From: JBBQBQ01 sp038317685
Lineage (GTDB): Bacteria; Desulfobacterota; Desulfuromonadia; Desulfuromonadales; DDH964
Assembly: GCA_038317685.1 (NCBI GenBank)
Contig: JBBQBQ010000061.1
Coordinates: 1 to 16,005 of the forward strand
Reading direction: 5' to 3'
DNA length: 16,005 nucleotides
Notes under the pieces: generated by a model
What the model saw: the letters and a program-made list of their open reading frames with translations, nothing else
Told to the model about the DNA's origin: nothing
Database searches by the model: none
Shown: piece by piece, positions 7,350 through 13,071 of the stretch
Layout: every line of letters starts with the position of its first letter
Numbering within the stretch: position 1 is the first letter of the stretch
Program-made: the position numbers and the translations under genes

Positions 7350-7392
7350 GATGCACAAACCCCTTTGCATCCTGGGCCGCATCGGTTAAAAT
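7350..7392 (+). promoter_or_regulatory. Candidate promoter for the CNNM/CBS gene, with inverted repeat
   Basis: TTGCAT (7365-7370) is followed after 16 bases by TAAAAT (7387-7392, 5/6 to the -10 consensus), about 45 bases before the ATG at 7437. The inverted repeat GATGCA (7350-7355) / TGCATC (7366-7371) overlaps the -35 hexamer and could be an operator half-site pair. The -35 is weak, so the call is tentative. Confidence 0.4.
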
Positions 7393-7436
7393 CCCCGCAG
7401 CCGCAGCGTCGGCAGCAATCTGGCGAAGGGACTGGC

Positions 7437-8693
7437 ATGTTCCAAGATCATTGGCTTCACCTGGGGGTCCTATTTCTGTTGTTTGTCGGGTCGGCCTTCT
7501 TTTCCGGGTCGGAAACCGCCCTGATGTCACTGGATAAGCTGCGCCTGAAGTATCTGGTGCAGAAACAGCGGCGCGGCGCCGACCGGCTCGAGGGACTCCT
7601 GGCCCGTCCCGACCGGCTCCTCAGCGCCATTCTGGTCGGCAACAATCTGGTCAATATCGCAGCGTCGGTCTTTGCCACGACCTTACTCGTCCATCTTTAC
7701 GGCGATCGCGGCCAGCTGCTGACCATCCTGATTCTGACCCCGCTCCTGCTGATCTTCTCCGAAGTCGCCCCCAAAACCTACGCCGCCAGCTATCCGGAAA
7801 AGGTCTCTTTTTTGGTGCTGCGGCCGATCCTCGTCATCATGTGGCTGCTCACCCCGGTCGTCTGGCTGGTGACCGGCGTGTCGCGCCTGCTGACCCGCGT
7901 CTTCCAGGGGGAGGCCCAGCGACCGATCATCTCCGAGGACGAAATCCGTTCGATCATCACCGTCGGCGAACAGACCGGCGTCGTCGCCAAAGAGAAGCGG
8001 CGGATGCTGCACGGGATCATCGAGCTCTCCCATATCCGGGTGCGGGATGTGATGATCCCCCGCACCGAGGTCGTCGGGCTGGAGGTCGATACCCCCTTCG
8101 AGACGGTGCTGCGGACCGTTCAGCAGGCACACCACTCGCGGTTCCCGGTCTATGCCGGAAGCCTCGACAACGTCGTCGGCGTCACCCATTCCAAGGACAT
8201 CCTCAATTTCATCGGCCGGGCTGAAGACTTCGCCCTGAGGGAGATCGCCCGTCCCCCCTATTTCGTCCCCGAATCGAAGCCGATCGAAGCCTTGCTCCAG
8301 TCGTTCCGCAGGAAACATCTGCACCTGGCGGTCGTCGTCGATGAATATGGCGGGGTCGAGGGGATCGTCACCCTGGAGGACATCTTCGAAGAGATCGTCG
8401 GCGAGATCCAGGACGAGTACGACGACGAGGAGGTCCTGATCCGGGAGCTGGAGCCGGGCCGCTTCCTCATCGACGGCAGTGCTCCCCTGCGCTCCGTCAA
8501 CCGTCGCTTCAAACTCCATTTTTCAGAGGAACACGCCCTCACCCTTGCCGGCCTGCTGCTGCGTACCCTCGGGGCCATCCCTCAGGAAGGGGAGCAATGC
8601 CAGGTCGACGGGGTCATCCTCATCGCCTGCAAGGTTGTCGATCGTCGCGTCGAGATGATCGAGATGAAGCTCCCTGCCGGGGCAGGTGCCTAG
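7437..8693 (+). CDS. CNNM/DUF21 and CBS-domain membrane protein (HlyC/CorC family)
   Basis: The 418-residue product has the standard layout of this family. The N-terminal DUF21/CNNM membrane domain (residues about 8-150) starts with FLLFVGSAFFSGSETALMSL (13-32) and has FSEVAPKTYAASYP (107-120). A pair of CBS domains follows (about 204-262 and 270-325), with VRDVMIPRT (202-210) and VVDEYGGVEGIVTLEDIFEE (300-319). A CorC/HlyC C-terminal domain (about 335-412) closes the protein. Relatives are linked to Mg2+/Co2+ efflux or Mg2+ homeostasis; the old label hemolysin is misleading. CBS pairs usually bind adenine nucleotides. The ATG at 7437 has AAGGG upstream; an upstream in-frame ATG at 7365 overlaps the promoter and would add a non-hydrophobic leader. 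It is divergent from ligA. The transported ion cannot be read from sequence. Confidence 0.93.
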   Translation: MFQDHWLHLGVLFLLFVGSAFFSGSETALMSLDKLRLKYLVQKQRRGADRLEGLLARPDRLLSAILVGNNLVNIAASVFATTLLVHLYGDRGQLLTILILTPLLLIFSEVAPKTYAASYPEKVSFLVLRPILVIMWLLTPVVWLVTGVSRLLTRVFQGEAQRPIISEDEIRSIITVGEQTGVVAKEKRRMLHGIIELSHIRVRDVMIPRTEVVGLEVDTPFETVLRTVQQAHHSRFPVYAGSLDNVVGVTHSKDILNFIGRAEDFALREIARPPYFVPESKPIEALLQSFRRKHLHLAVVVDEYGGVEGIVTLEDIFEEIVGEIQDEYDDEEVLIRELEPGRFLIDGSAPLRSVNRRFKLHFSEEHALTLAGLLLRTLGAIPQEGEQCQVDGVILIACKVVDRRVEMIEMKLPAGAGA

Positions 8694-8735
8694 CAGCGAC
8701 CCGCGTTCACCTATCCTCCCTCCAAGGAATTTACT

Positions 8736-9095
8736 ATGAAAGGACGGACTGTCCTGGAATTTCCCTGCCCCAGGGACCTCTGGCCCCAGGTTGAAGCCTG
8801 GGCGGCCGAAACCGGATTCATCCTGGCCCGTCAGGAGGGCACCCGCCGTGCTTACCGCAAGGGGCATTGGCTGTTGATGGCGCCGGCCTGGGTGGAGCTT
8901 CGCCAGGAAGGGAAGCAGGTGATCCTCGAGGCCTGGGTCAAGGCCGACTCTTTCCTGCTGCTCAGCCTCCTGGCCGGGAAGAAACCTGAAACGGCGATCG
9001 ATTCAGGCGGGCTGATCGCCGCGGTCCCGAAGCGCCGTGCCCGCGAGGCGGTCAACCGGCTGCTGGCCCGCTTCGGGCAGAAACCGGTCAGCTGA
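8736..9095 (+). CDS. Conserved-looking small protein of unknown function
   Basis: I do not recognise a named family for this 119-residue protein. The ATG at 8736 has a good ribosome binding site (AAGGA) at normal distance, and the gene lies 42 bases after the CNNM/CBS gene on the same strand, so co-transcription is likely. There is no signal peptide and no clear membrane segment. The middle reads as alternating strands: HWLLMAPAWVELRQEG (44-59), then VILEAWVKADSFLLLSLLAG (62-81). A basic region follows, VPKRRAREAVNRLLARFG (98-115), which should be an amphipathic helix. The strand-rich centre with a terminal helix suggests a compact soluble domain, possibly PH-like, but that is a guess. Codon use resembles the neighbours. 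Confidence 0.75.
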   Translation: MKGRTVLEFPCPRDLWPQVEAWAAETGFILARQEGTRRAYRKGHWLLMAPAWVELRQEGKQVILEAWVKADSFLLLSLLAGKKPETAIDSGGLIAAVPKRRAREAVNRLLARFGQKPVS

Positions 9096-9099
9096 CAAT

Positions 9100-9128
9100 T
9101 CCGGAGGGTTGTTTCCGGACAGGTTTTT
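9100..9128 (+). terminator. Weak candidate intrinsic terminator after the small unknown gene
   Basis: TCCGGA at 9100-9105 pairs with TCCGGA at 9114-9119 around an eight-base loop, and five T residues follow at 9124-9128 after a four-base spacer. The stem is short and the T-run is not immediately adjacent, so termination would be inefficient at best. It lies just after the stop of the upstream gene, which suits a terminator. Confidence 0.35.
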
Positions 9129-9152
9129 ATAGGTCATAGGTGACCGATAAAA
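9125..9152. promoter_or_regulatory. 28-base palindrome, candidate operator before the two-component operon
   Basis: TTTTATAGGTCA (9125-9136) and TGACCGATAAAA (9141-9152) are inverted copies with 11 of 12 positions complementary and a four-base centre (TAGG). The core GGTCA-N4-TGACC looks like a dimeric regulator site. It lies about 95 bases upstream of the response regulator start in a 152-base gap. Autoregulation by that regulator is possible, but OmpR-type proteins more often bind direct repeats. No clear promoter could be placed next to it. Confidence 0.45.
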
Positions 9153-9247
9153 CTTATCTGGGAGTGCCTCCAGCCCGCCCCCGCCTGAAATCCTGACCGC
9201 CTGCTGAACGGGGAGGAGAATCTCCCTTTGGAGGAAGGATTCCCCCC

Positions 9248-9964
9248 ATGCCGACGCCCCCCGAGACCATTCTCATCGTCGAAGACGACCGCAATACGGC
9301 GGCGCTGGTCTGCGCCTATCTCGAACGGGAAGGCTTCGCCACCGCGACGGCCGAGGACGGAACGACGGCGCTGGCCCTCTTCCGGCAGCGGGTGCCGGTG
9401 CTGGTGATCCTCGACGTGATGATCCCCGGCATCGACGGTTGGGAGGTCTGCCGCCAACTGCGCAAAGGGTCGGAGGTGCCGATCCTCTTCCTGTCGGCTC
9501 GGGAAGAGGAGATCGACAGGGTGCTGGGGCTTTCCCTGGGGGCGGACGACTACGTGGTCAAGCCCTTCAGCCCCCGGGAGCTGGTCGAGCGGGTGAAGGC
9601 GATTCTGCGCCGGGCTCGCCCCTCCCGGCCCGCCGGGGACGATACGATGCTGCGTTGCGGCGCTCTGGTCCTCGATGCCGAGCGCCATCTCCTCACCCGG
9701 GCCGGGCGACCGGTGGCCCTGACGGCGGCCGAATTCAAACTGCTGCAGGCGCTGATGGCGGCGGCGGGGCGGGTATTGACCCGCGCCGAACTACTCGATC
9801 GGCTTTATCCCCACGGCGAACTGGTGGTCGACCGGGTGGTCGACGTCCATATCGGCAAGCTGCGGCAGAAGCTTGAGGACGATCCGGCGCGGCCGCGCGA
9901 TCTGCAGACGGTGCGCGGCTTCGGCTACCGCTTCGCCGAAGATGCGGGGGAGGGGAGGGGATGA
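9248..9964 (+). CDS. OmpR/PhoB-family response regulator
   Basis: The 238-residue DNA-binding regulator has an N-terminal receiver domain (residues about 6-120) with acidic E12/D13/D14 (IVEDD), phosphoacceptor D56 in VLVILDVMIPGIDGW (51-65), switch residue S83 and K105 in VVKPFSPREL (103-112). A winged-helix domain (about 135-230) follows, with LTAAEFKLLQAL (158-169), RVLTRAELLDRLY (175-187), the recognition-helix region VVDRVVDVHIGKLRQKL (193-209) and TVRGFGYRF (221-229). The ATG at 9248 follows GGAGGAAGG. The stop overlaps the kinase start as ATGA, so the two form one coupled operon. The general look is BaeR-like, but the target genes cannot be inferred. An upstream palindrome may bind a regulator. 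Confidence 0.95.
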   Translation: MPTPPETILIVEDDRNTAALVCAYLEREGFATATAEDGTTALALFRQRVPVLVILDVMIPGIDGWEVCRQLRKGSEVPILFLSAREEEIDRVLGLSLGADDYVVKPFSPRELVERVKAILRRARPSRPAGDDTMLRCGALVLDAERHLLTRAGRPVALTAAEFKLLQALMAAAGRVLTRAELLDRLYPHGELVVDRVVDVHIGKLRQKLEDDPARPRDLQTVRGFGYRFAEDAGEGRG

Positions 9965-11046
9965 AGGGGCGATTGCTATGGAAGCTGCTGCTGGTCAACG
10001 TCCTGCCGGTGATCGGGGTCATCGTCCTGGTGATCTGGGTGGCGATCGACATGCTTGCCGCCGATTACTTCATGGTGCTGATGAAAAAGTACATGGTGGT
10101 GCCGACCGAGACCCACCGCATGTTCCTGGCGGCGATCCACCGCTACCTGGTCTGGGCGGCACTGGCGGCGCTGGCCGTGGCCTTGCTCCTCAGCTACCTC
10201 CTCACCCGTCGCCTGCTGCGGCCGCTGGCGCAGATGGCACGGCTGACCGACCGTTTCGCCGCCGGCGATTTCACCCAGCGGGTGGAGGTGACGACCAGCG
10301 ACGAAGTCGGCCAGCTGGGGCGGGCCTTCAATCACATGGCCGACGCCATGGCCCGCCTCGACCAGCTGCGGCGCTCGCTGGTGGCCGACGTGGCCCATGA
10401 ACTGCGGACCCCGTTGACCAACCTGCGCGGCTACTTCGAGGGTTTGAGCGACGGGGTTATCCCGCCCCGGTCGGCGACCTTCGTCATGCTGGAGGAGGAA
10501 GTCCTGCGGCTGGTCCACCTGGTGGAGGAGATGCAGCAGCTGGCGCGGGCCGACGCCGCCGGCAGCTATCTGGTTCTCGAGCCGCTCTCCCTCACCGAAC
10601 TGGTGAGCCAGGTCCTCGCCCTTTATCGCCCGGCCTGCGAGGCCCGGGGGCTGACGCCGACGCTCGCCATCCCCCCAGCCCTCGACCGGGTGCAGGGGGA
10701 TCGCGAGCGGCTCCTGCAGGCGATTCGCAACCTGGTCGATAACGCCGTCAAATACACCCAGCCCGGCGGCACCGTCGCCATTCATGCCGAAGCCGACAGC
10801 GTCGGTGTCCGCACCGTCTTTGCCAACAGCGGTGCGACGATTCCACCGGCGGATCTCCCGTTCATCTTCGAGCGCTTTTTTCGCGCCGATCGCTCCCGCA
10901 CCCGTCGCGACGGGGAAGCCGGCGGCGCCGGCATCGGCCTGGCCATCGTCAAATCGCTGATCGCGGCCCATGGCGGGGAGGTGGGGGCGGCGAGCGATGC
11001 CGACGGCGTCCGTATCTGGTTCTCCCTCCCCGAATCCCGCGACTAA
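9961..11046 (+). CDS. Membrane sensor histidine kinase with a short Met/His-rich outer loop
   Basis: This 361-residue kinase partners the preceding regulator by gene overlap. TM1 spans about 7-29 and TM2 about 62-82, leaving a periplasmic loop of only about 32 residues with M31, M38, M41, M45, M54, H52 and H60. A HAMP domain follows (about 83-135, LTRRLLRPLAQMARLTDRF and DEVGQLGRAFNHMAD). The H-box is LVADVAHELRTPLTNL (140-155), with H146 as phosphorylation site; the N-box is NLVDNAVKY (257-265), the F-box LPFIFERFFRADRSR (299-313) and the G2 box GAGIGLAIVKSL (322-333). The G1 box is unusual: N289-S-G-A-T-I instead of D-x-G-x-G-I. Small sensors of this type often sense membrane or metal stress; a copper/silver role here is speculation from the Met content. 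Confidence 0.95.
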   Translation: MKGRLLWKLLLVNVLPVIGVIVLVIWVAIDMLAADYFMVLMKKYMVVPTETHRMFLAAIHRYLVWAALAALAVALLLSYLLTRRLLRPLAQMARLTDRFAAGDFTQRVEVTTSDEVGQLGRAFNHMADAMARLDQLRRSLVADVAHELRTPLTNLRGYFEGLSDGVIPPRSATFVMLEEEVLRLVHLVEEMQQLARADAAGSYLVLEPLSLTELVSQVLALYRPACEARGLTPTLAIPPALDRVQGDRERLLQAIRNLVDNAVKYTQPGGTVAIHAEADSVGVRTVFANSGATIPPADLPFIFERFFRADRSRTRRDGEAGGAGIGLAIVKSLIAAHGGEVGAASDADGVRIWFSLPESRD

Positions 11047-11056
11047 TCTCCTCCTG

Positions 11057-11080
11057 CCCGTCCCCCCCCGCTCCCCCCCC
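11057..11080 (-). other. C-tract spacer between convergent genes, possible G-quadruplex on the - strand
   Basis: The 55-base gap between the kinase and MFS stops contains CCC (11057-11059), eight C (11062-11069) and eight C (11073-11080). The - strand, which is the transcript strand of the MFS gene downstream of its stop, therefore reads as closely spaced G-runs able to supply four G-triplets. There is no ordinary hairpin terminator in this gap. The function, if any, is inferred: a block or pause between colliding transcripts. Confidence 0.4.
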
Positions 11081-11101
11081 ATCTGTCGTAGTTGCAAATG
11101 T

Positions 11102-12265
11102 TCAGCTGCCGGCCTTGGCCGGCGTTCCCGGTTGGGCGTGACGGGGGATGCGCTGCACCGCCAGCAGGGAGACCAGGCTGAGAACAGCCCCGGCGACGAA
11201 GGGGATGCGGTGGTCGACCATCCAGAGCGCTCCGCCCATGACCGGGATCACCACGGCGGCGATGTGGTTGATGGTGAAACCGACGGCCATGCTCGGGGCG
11301 ATATCCTGGGGGTCGGCCACCTTCTGGAAGTAGGTGCGGATGGCGATGGCGAAGTTGAAGAGGATGTGGTCAAGGATGTACATGGCGATCACCACCGCCT
11401 TCGAGCCGCTGTAGGCATAAGTCAGGAAGACGGCGATCAGGCCGCCGTACTCCAGGGAGAGAACCCGGCGTTCGCCGAAACGAACGATAGCGCGGCCGAT
11501 GGCGGGACTCAGCACATAGTTGACGGCGTTGTTGGCGACGAACAGGAGGGTGATTTCGGTGACGCTGCAGCCGAAGACCTTGACCAGCAGGAAGACCGAG
11601 AAGGCGATGAAAATCTGGCGGCGGGCACCGGCCATGAAGGTGAGAAAGTAAAACAGTGAATATTTGCGTCGGAAGATCATTTTGCGGTGCTGCGGAGTGA
11701 TCTGCTGGTGGGTCGGGTCCTGCAGCAGTCCCCAGACCCCGGCCGCGACGACGAGGCCGCCGATCGCCAGAAACATCGCCCGGTAGCTGATCACCAGGCC
11801 CATCAGGAAGATCAGGAGCCCGGTGACGATGCTCGCGGCGGCGGCCAGGCTGCGCAGCCGGCCGAAGACGAGGGGAGAATGGGCGGTACTGAAATACTGC
11901 AGGACCAGGGACTGATTGGTCGTCTCGAAGTAGTGAAATCCGAAACTCATGATCAAGGTCGTCACCACCAATCCGGAGAAGCTCGGAAACAGGCCGGTCA
12001 GCCCGGTGCCGATGCCGAGCAGCACGATGGAAAATGCCGAGAGCCGATGCTCCCGGACGATCAGCATGACGAAGACCGCCAGCAGTGCCAGGAATCCCGG
12101 AATCTCGCGAACCGAGCCGAGAGCCCCGATCTGCAGTCCGTCGAGGCCGGCGACCTCGACCGCGAAATTGTTGAAGAGGATCGACCAACCCTGCAGGCCG
12201 ATGACCGAGGCGGCGGTTTGGACGATTAAAAAGCGCAGCATCGGCCGCTGCTCGCTGGGGACCAT
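11102..12265 (-). CDS. MFS-type transporter of unknown substrate
   Basis: The 387-residue protein is almost entirely hydrophobic segments joined by short basic loops, with about 12 predicted membrane helices in two halves. Residues about 12-181 hold the first six, a cytoplasmic loop at about 182-202 (QDPTHQQITPQHRKMIFRRK) separates the halves, and the second six run to about 372. The loop FGRLRSLAAAAS (134-145) between helices 4 and 5, and FGERRVLSLEYGG (263-275), with RFGERR resembling the MFS loop 8-9 motif, support the fold. The ATG at 12263-12265 was chosen because the hydrophobic region starts a few residues later and GAAAGG lies upstream; the frame is open 95 codons further up but is polar and unlike a transporter. 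It converges on the two-component operon. The substrate and any link to that operon are unknown. Confidence 0.85.
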   Translation of the reverse strand: MVPSEQRPMLRFLIVQTAASVIGLQGWSILFNNFAVEVAGLDGLQIGALGSVREIPGFLALLAVFVMLIVREHRLSAFSIVLLGIGTGLTGLFPSFSGLVVTTLIMSFGFHYFETTNQSLVLQYFSTAHSPLVFGRLRSLAAAASIVTGLLIFLMGLVISYRAMFLAIGGLVVAAGVWGLLQDPTHQQITPQHRKMIFRRKYSLFYFLTFMAGARRQIFIAFSVFLLVKVFGCSVTEITLLFVANNAVNYVLSPAIGRAIVRFGERRVLSLEYGGLIAVFLTYAYSGSKAVVIAMYILDHILFNFAIAIRTYFQKVADPQDIAPSMAVGFTINHIAAVVIPVMGGALWMVDHRIPFVAGAVLSLVSLLAVQRIPRHAQPGTPAKAGS

Positions 12266-12529
12266 GAAAGAGCCTTTCAGGGCAGAGTGGGAACTGTTGC
12301 TGATGGGCAGTCTGCACTCTTTCCCGGAACAAGATAAAGAAAAAAATGCCCTCGCGGATGGCCCGTCCAGCGCCCCCTTCACTCCCCTCCTGCGATTGTT
12401 CCCGTTACGGTAAGACCGGCCTTTTTCTCCGGCGGCCAAAGCCCCTGCCAAGACTGCGTCTTCTCCTCGTCGATTGCCCAAAAAACGACCGTTTTTCGCG
12501 CATCCCGCCCCTCCGGAAGGTCTTTGAAA

Positions 12530-12545
12530 AAGGGAAAATTCCCTT
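12530..12545. promoter_or_regulatory. Palindrome overlapping the -35 box of the mraZ promoter
   Basis: AAGGGAA-AA-TTCCCTT is perfect over seven bases in each arm. Its last two bases are the first two of the -35 hexamer TTGACA at 12544-12549. A protein bound here would compete with, or contact, RNA polymerase. No regulator is identified. Confidence 0.45.
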
Positions 12546-12572
12546 GACAAGGTGGGGGGTGGGGTCTATATT
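12544..12572 (+). promoter_or_regulatory. Strong sigma70 promoter of the mraZ (dcw) cluster
   Basis: TTGACA (12544-12549, 6/6) is followed after exactly 17 bases by TATATT (12567-12572, 5/6). It lies 50 bases upstream of the mraZ ATG. This is the best promoter in the window and probably serves mraZ, rsmH, ftsL and ftsI together, which follow in the same direction with small gaps. Confidence 0.8.
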
Positions 12573-12588
12573 TTCCCAAACAGTGGGG
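12553..12588 (+). promoter_or_regulatory. TGGGG repeats, candidate MraZ binding site
   Basis: TGGGG occurs at 12553-12557, 12560-12564 and 12584-12588. The first two lie inside the promoter spacer and the third lies downstream of the -10 box. In E. coli, MraZ represses its own operon through TGGGN direct repeats; here the repeat unit and location fit, but the spacing (7, then 24 bases) differs from the regular ten-base period there. The assignment is by analogy. Confidence 0.5.
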
Positions 12589-12621
12589 AACGGTGTCAAA
12601 ACGGCCCAAAAAGGCGCGGAT

Positions 12622-13068
12622 ATGACTTTCCAGGGCGAATACCACAACAGCATCGATCCCAAGGGGCGCGCCAGCATTCCGGCACGTTTCCGGGAGATTC
12701 TCGTCTCCAGTTACGGCGACGAGCGGGTGGTGGTGACGAAGAATCTGGAAGACGGTCTCACCGCCTATCCGGTTCCGGTCTGGAACCTGATCCGGGAACG
12801 GGTCGAGCAGAGTCCGCCGAGCCCCAACAAGAACGCCATGATCCGGGTGATCCTGGCCCCGGCCGCCGAGTGCTGCTTCGACAAGCAGGGGCGGATCCAG
12901 ATTCCCCAGGCGTTGCGGACCTTTGCCGGTCTGGAGAAGGAACTTGTCGTGGTCGGGTTGATCGACAAGATCGAGATCCACAGCCAGATGCGCCACGCGG
13001 AGGTCAGTCGCCGCTCCCAGGCCCTCCTCCAGTCAGATCCGCAGACCGTCGCCGACTTCGGATTCTGA
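12622..13068 (+). CDS. mraZ: Transcriptional regulator MraZ
   Basis: The 148-residue protein has two SpoVT/AbrB-like repeats: MTFQGEYHNSIDPKGRASIP (residues 1-20), carrying DPKGR, and CCFDKQGRIQIPQALRTFAG (84-103), carrying DKQGR. MraZ forms ring oligomers and binds the promoter of the division and cell wall cluster, which it heads; in E. coli it represses that operon. The ATG at 12622 is preceded by AAAGG and sits about 50 bases after a strong promoter. Upstream frame extension to 12346 runs through the promoter and is not family-like. rsmH begins three bases after the stop. Length is close to the family norm. Confidence 0.97.
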   Translation: MTFQGEYHNSIDPKGRASIPARFREILVSSYGDERVVVTKNLEDGLTAYPVPVWNLIRERVEQSPPSPNKNAMIRVILAPAAECCFDKQGRIQIPQALRTFAGLEKELVVVGLIDKIEIHSQMRHAEVSRRSQALLQSDPQTVADFGF

Positions 13069-13071
13069 TCG

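Larger units (their letters stand above)
12266..12621. other. 356-base divergent intergenic region, MFS gene to mraZ
   Basis: No gene is supported here on either strand; the open frames crossing it are extensions of the flanking genes without family resemblance. Next to the MFS start, TGAAAG-AGC-CTTTCA (12265-12279) covers the MFS ribosome binding site and start. Further on are an AT-rich palindrome AAAAACG-AC-CGTTTTT (12481-12496) and a second palindrome at 12530-12545 that runs into the mraZ promoter. No convincing promoter for the MFS gene was found on the - strand. Bases about 12300-12480 show nothing I can name. Confidence 0.7.

Noticed and set aside
7253..7438. Cysteine-rich 62-codon extension in frame upstream of ligA
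   Set aside because: It looks intriguing (several CxxC-like pairs), but no LigA has such a leader, the internal ATG gives normal length with a ribosome binding site, and the segment contains the candidate divergent promoters.
9211..9226. GGGAG-N6-CTCCC hairpin upstream of the response regulator
   Set aside because: Only five pairs in a purine/pyrimidine-rich segment next to the ribosome binding site; likely chance.
11106..11122. GCCGGC-CTTG-GCCGGC hairpin at the 3' end of the MFS gene as a terminator
   Set aside because: It lies inside the coding region before the stop and has no T-run on either side, so it was not called.
12481..12496. AAAAACG-AC-CGTTTTT as an intrinsic terminator
   Set aside because: The stem is mostly A-T with a two-base centre and no gene ends nearby; better regarded as a possible protein site.
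12266..12550. 95-codon N-terminal extension of the MFS gene
   Set aside because: Polar, low-complexity translation with no transporter features. It crosses the mraZ regulatory region.
12346..12621. 92-codon extension upstream of mraZ in the same frame
   Set aside because: It runs through the strong promoter and TGGGG repeats. MraZ proteins begin at the MTFQGEY-type N-terminus.
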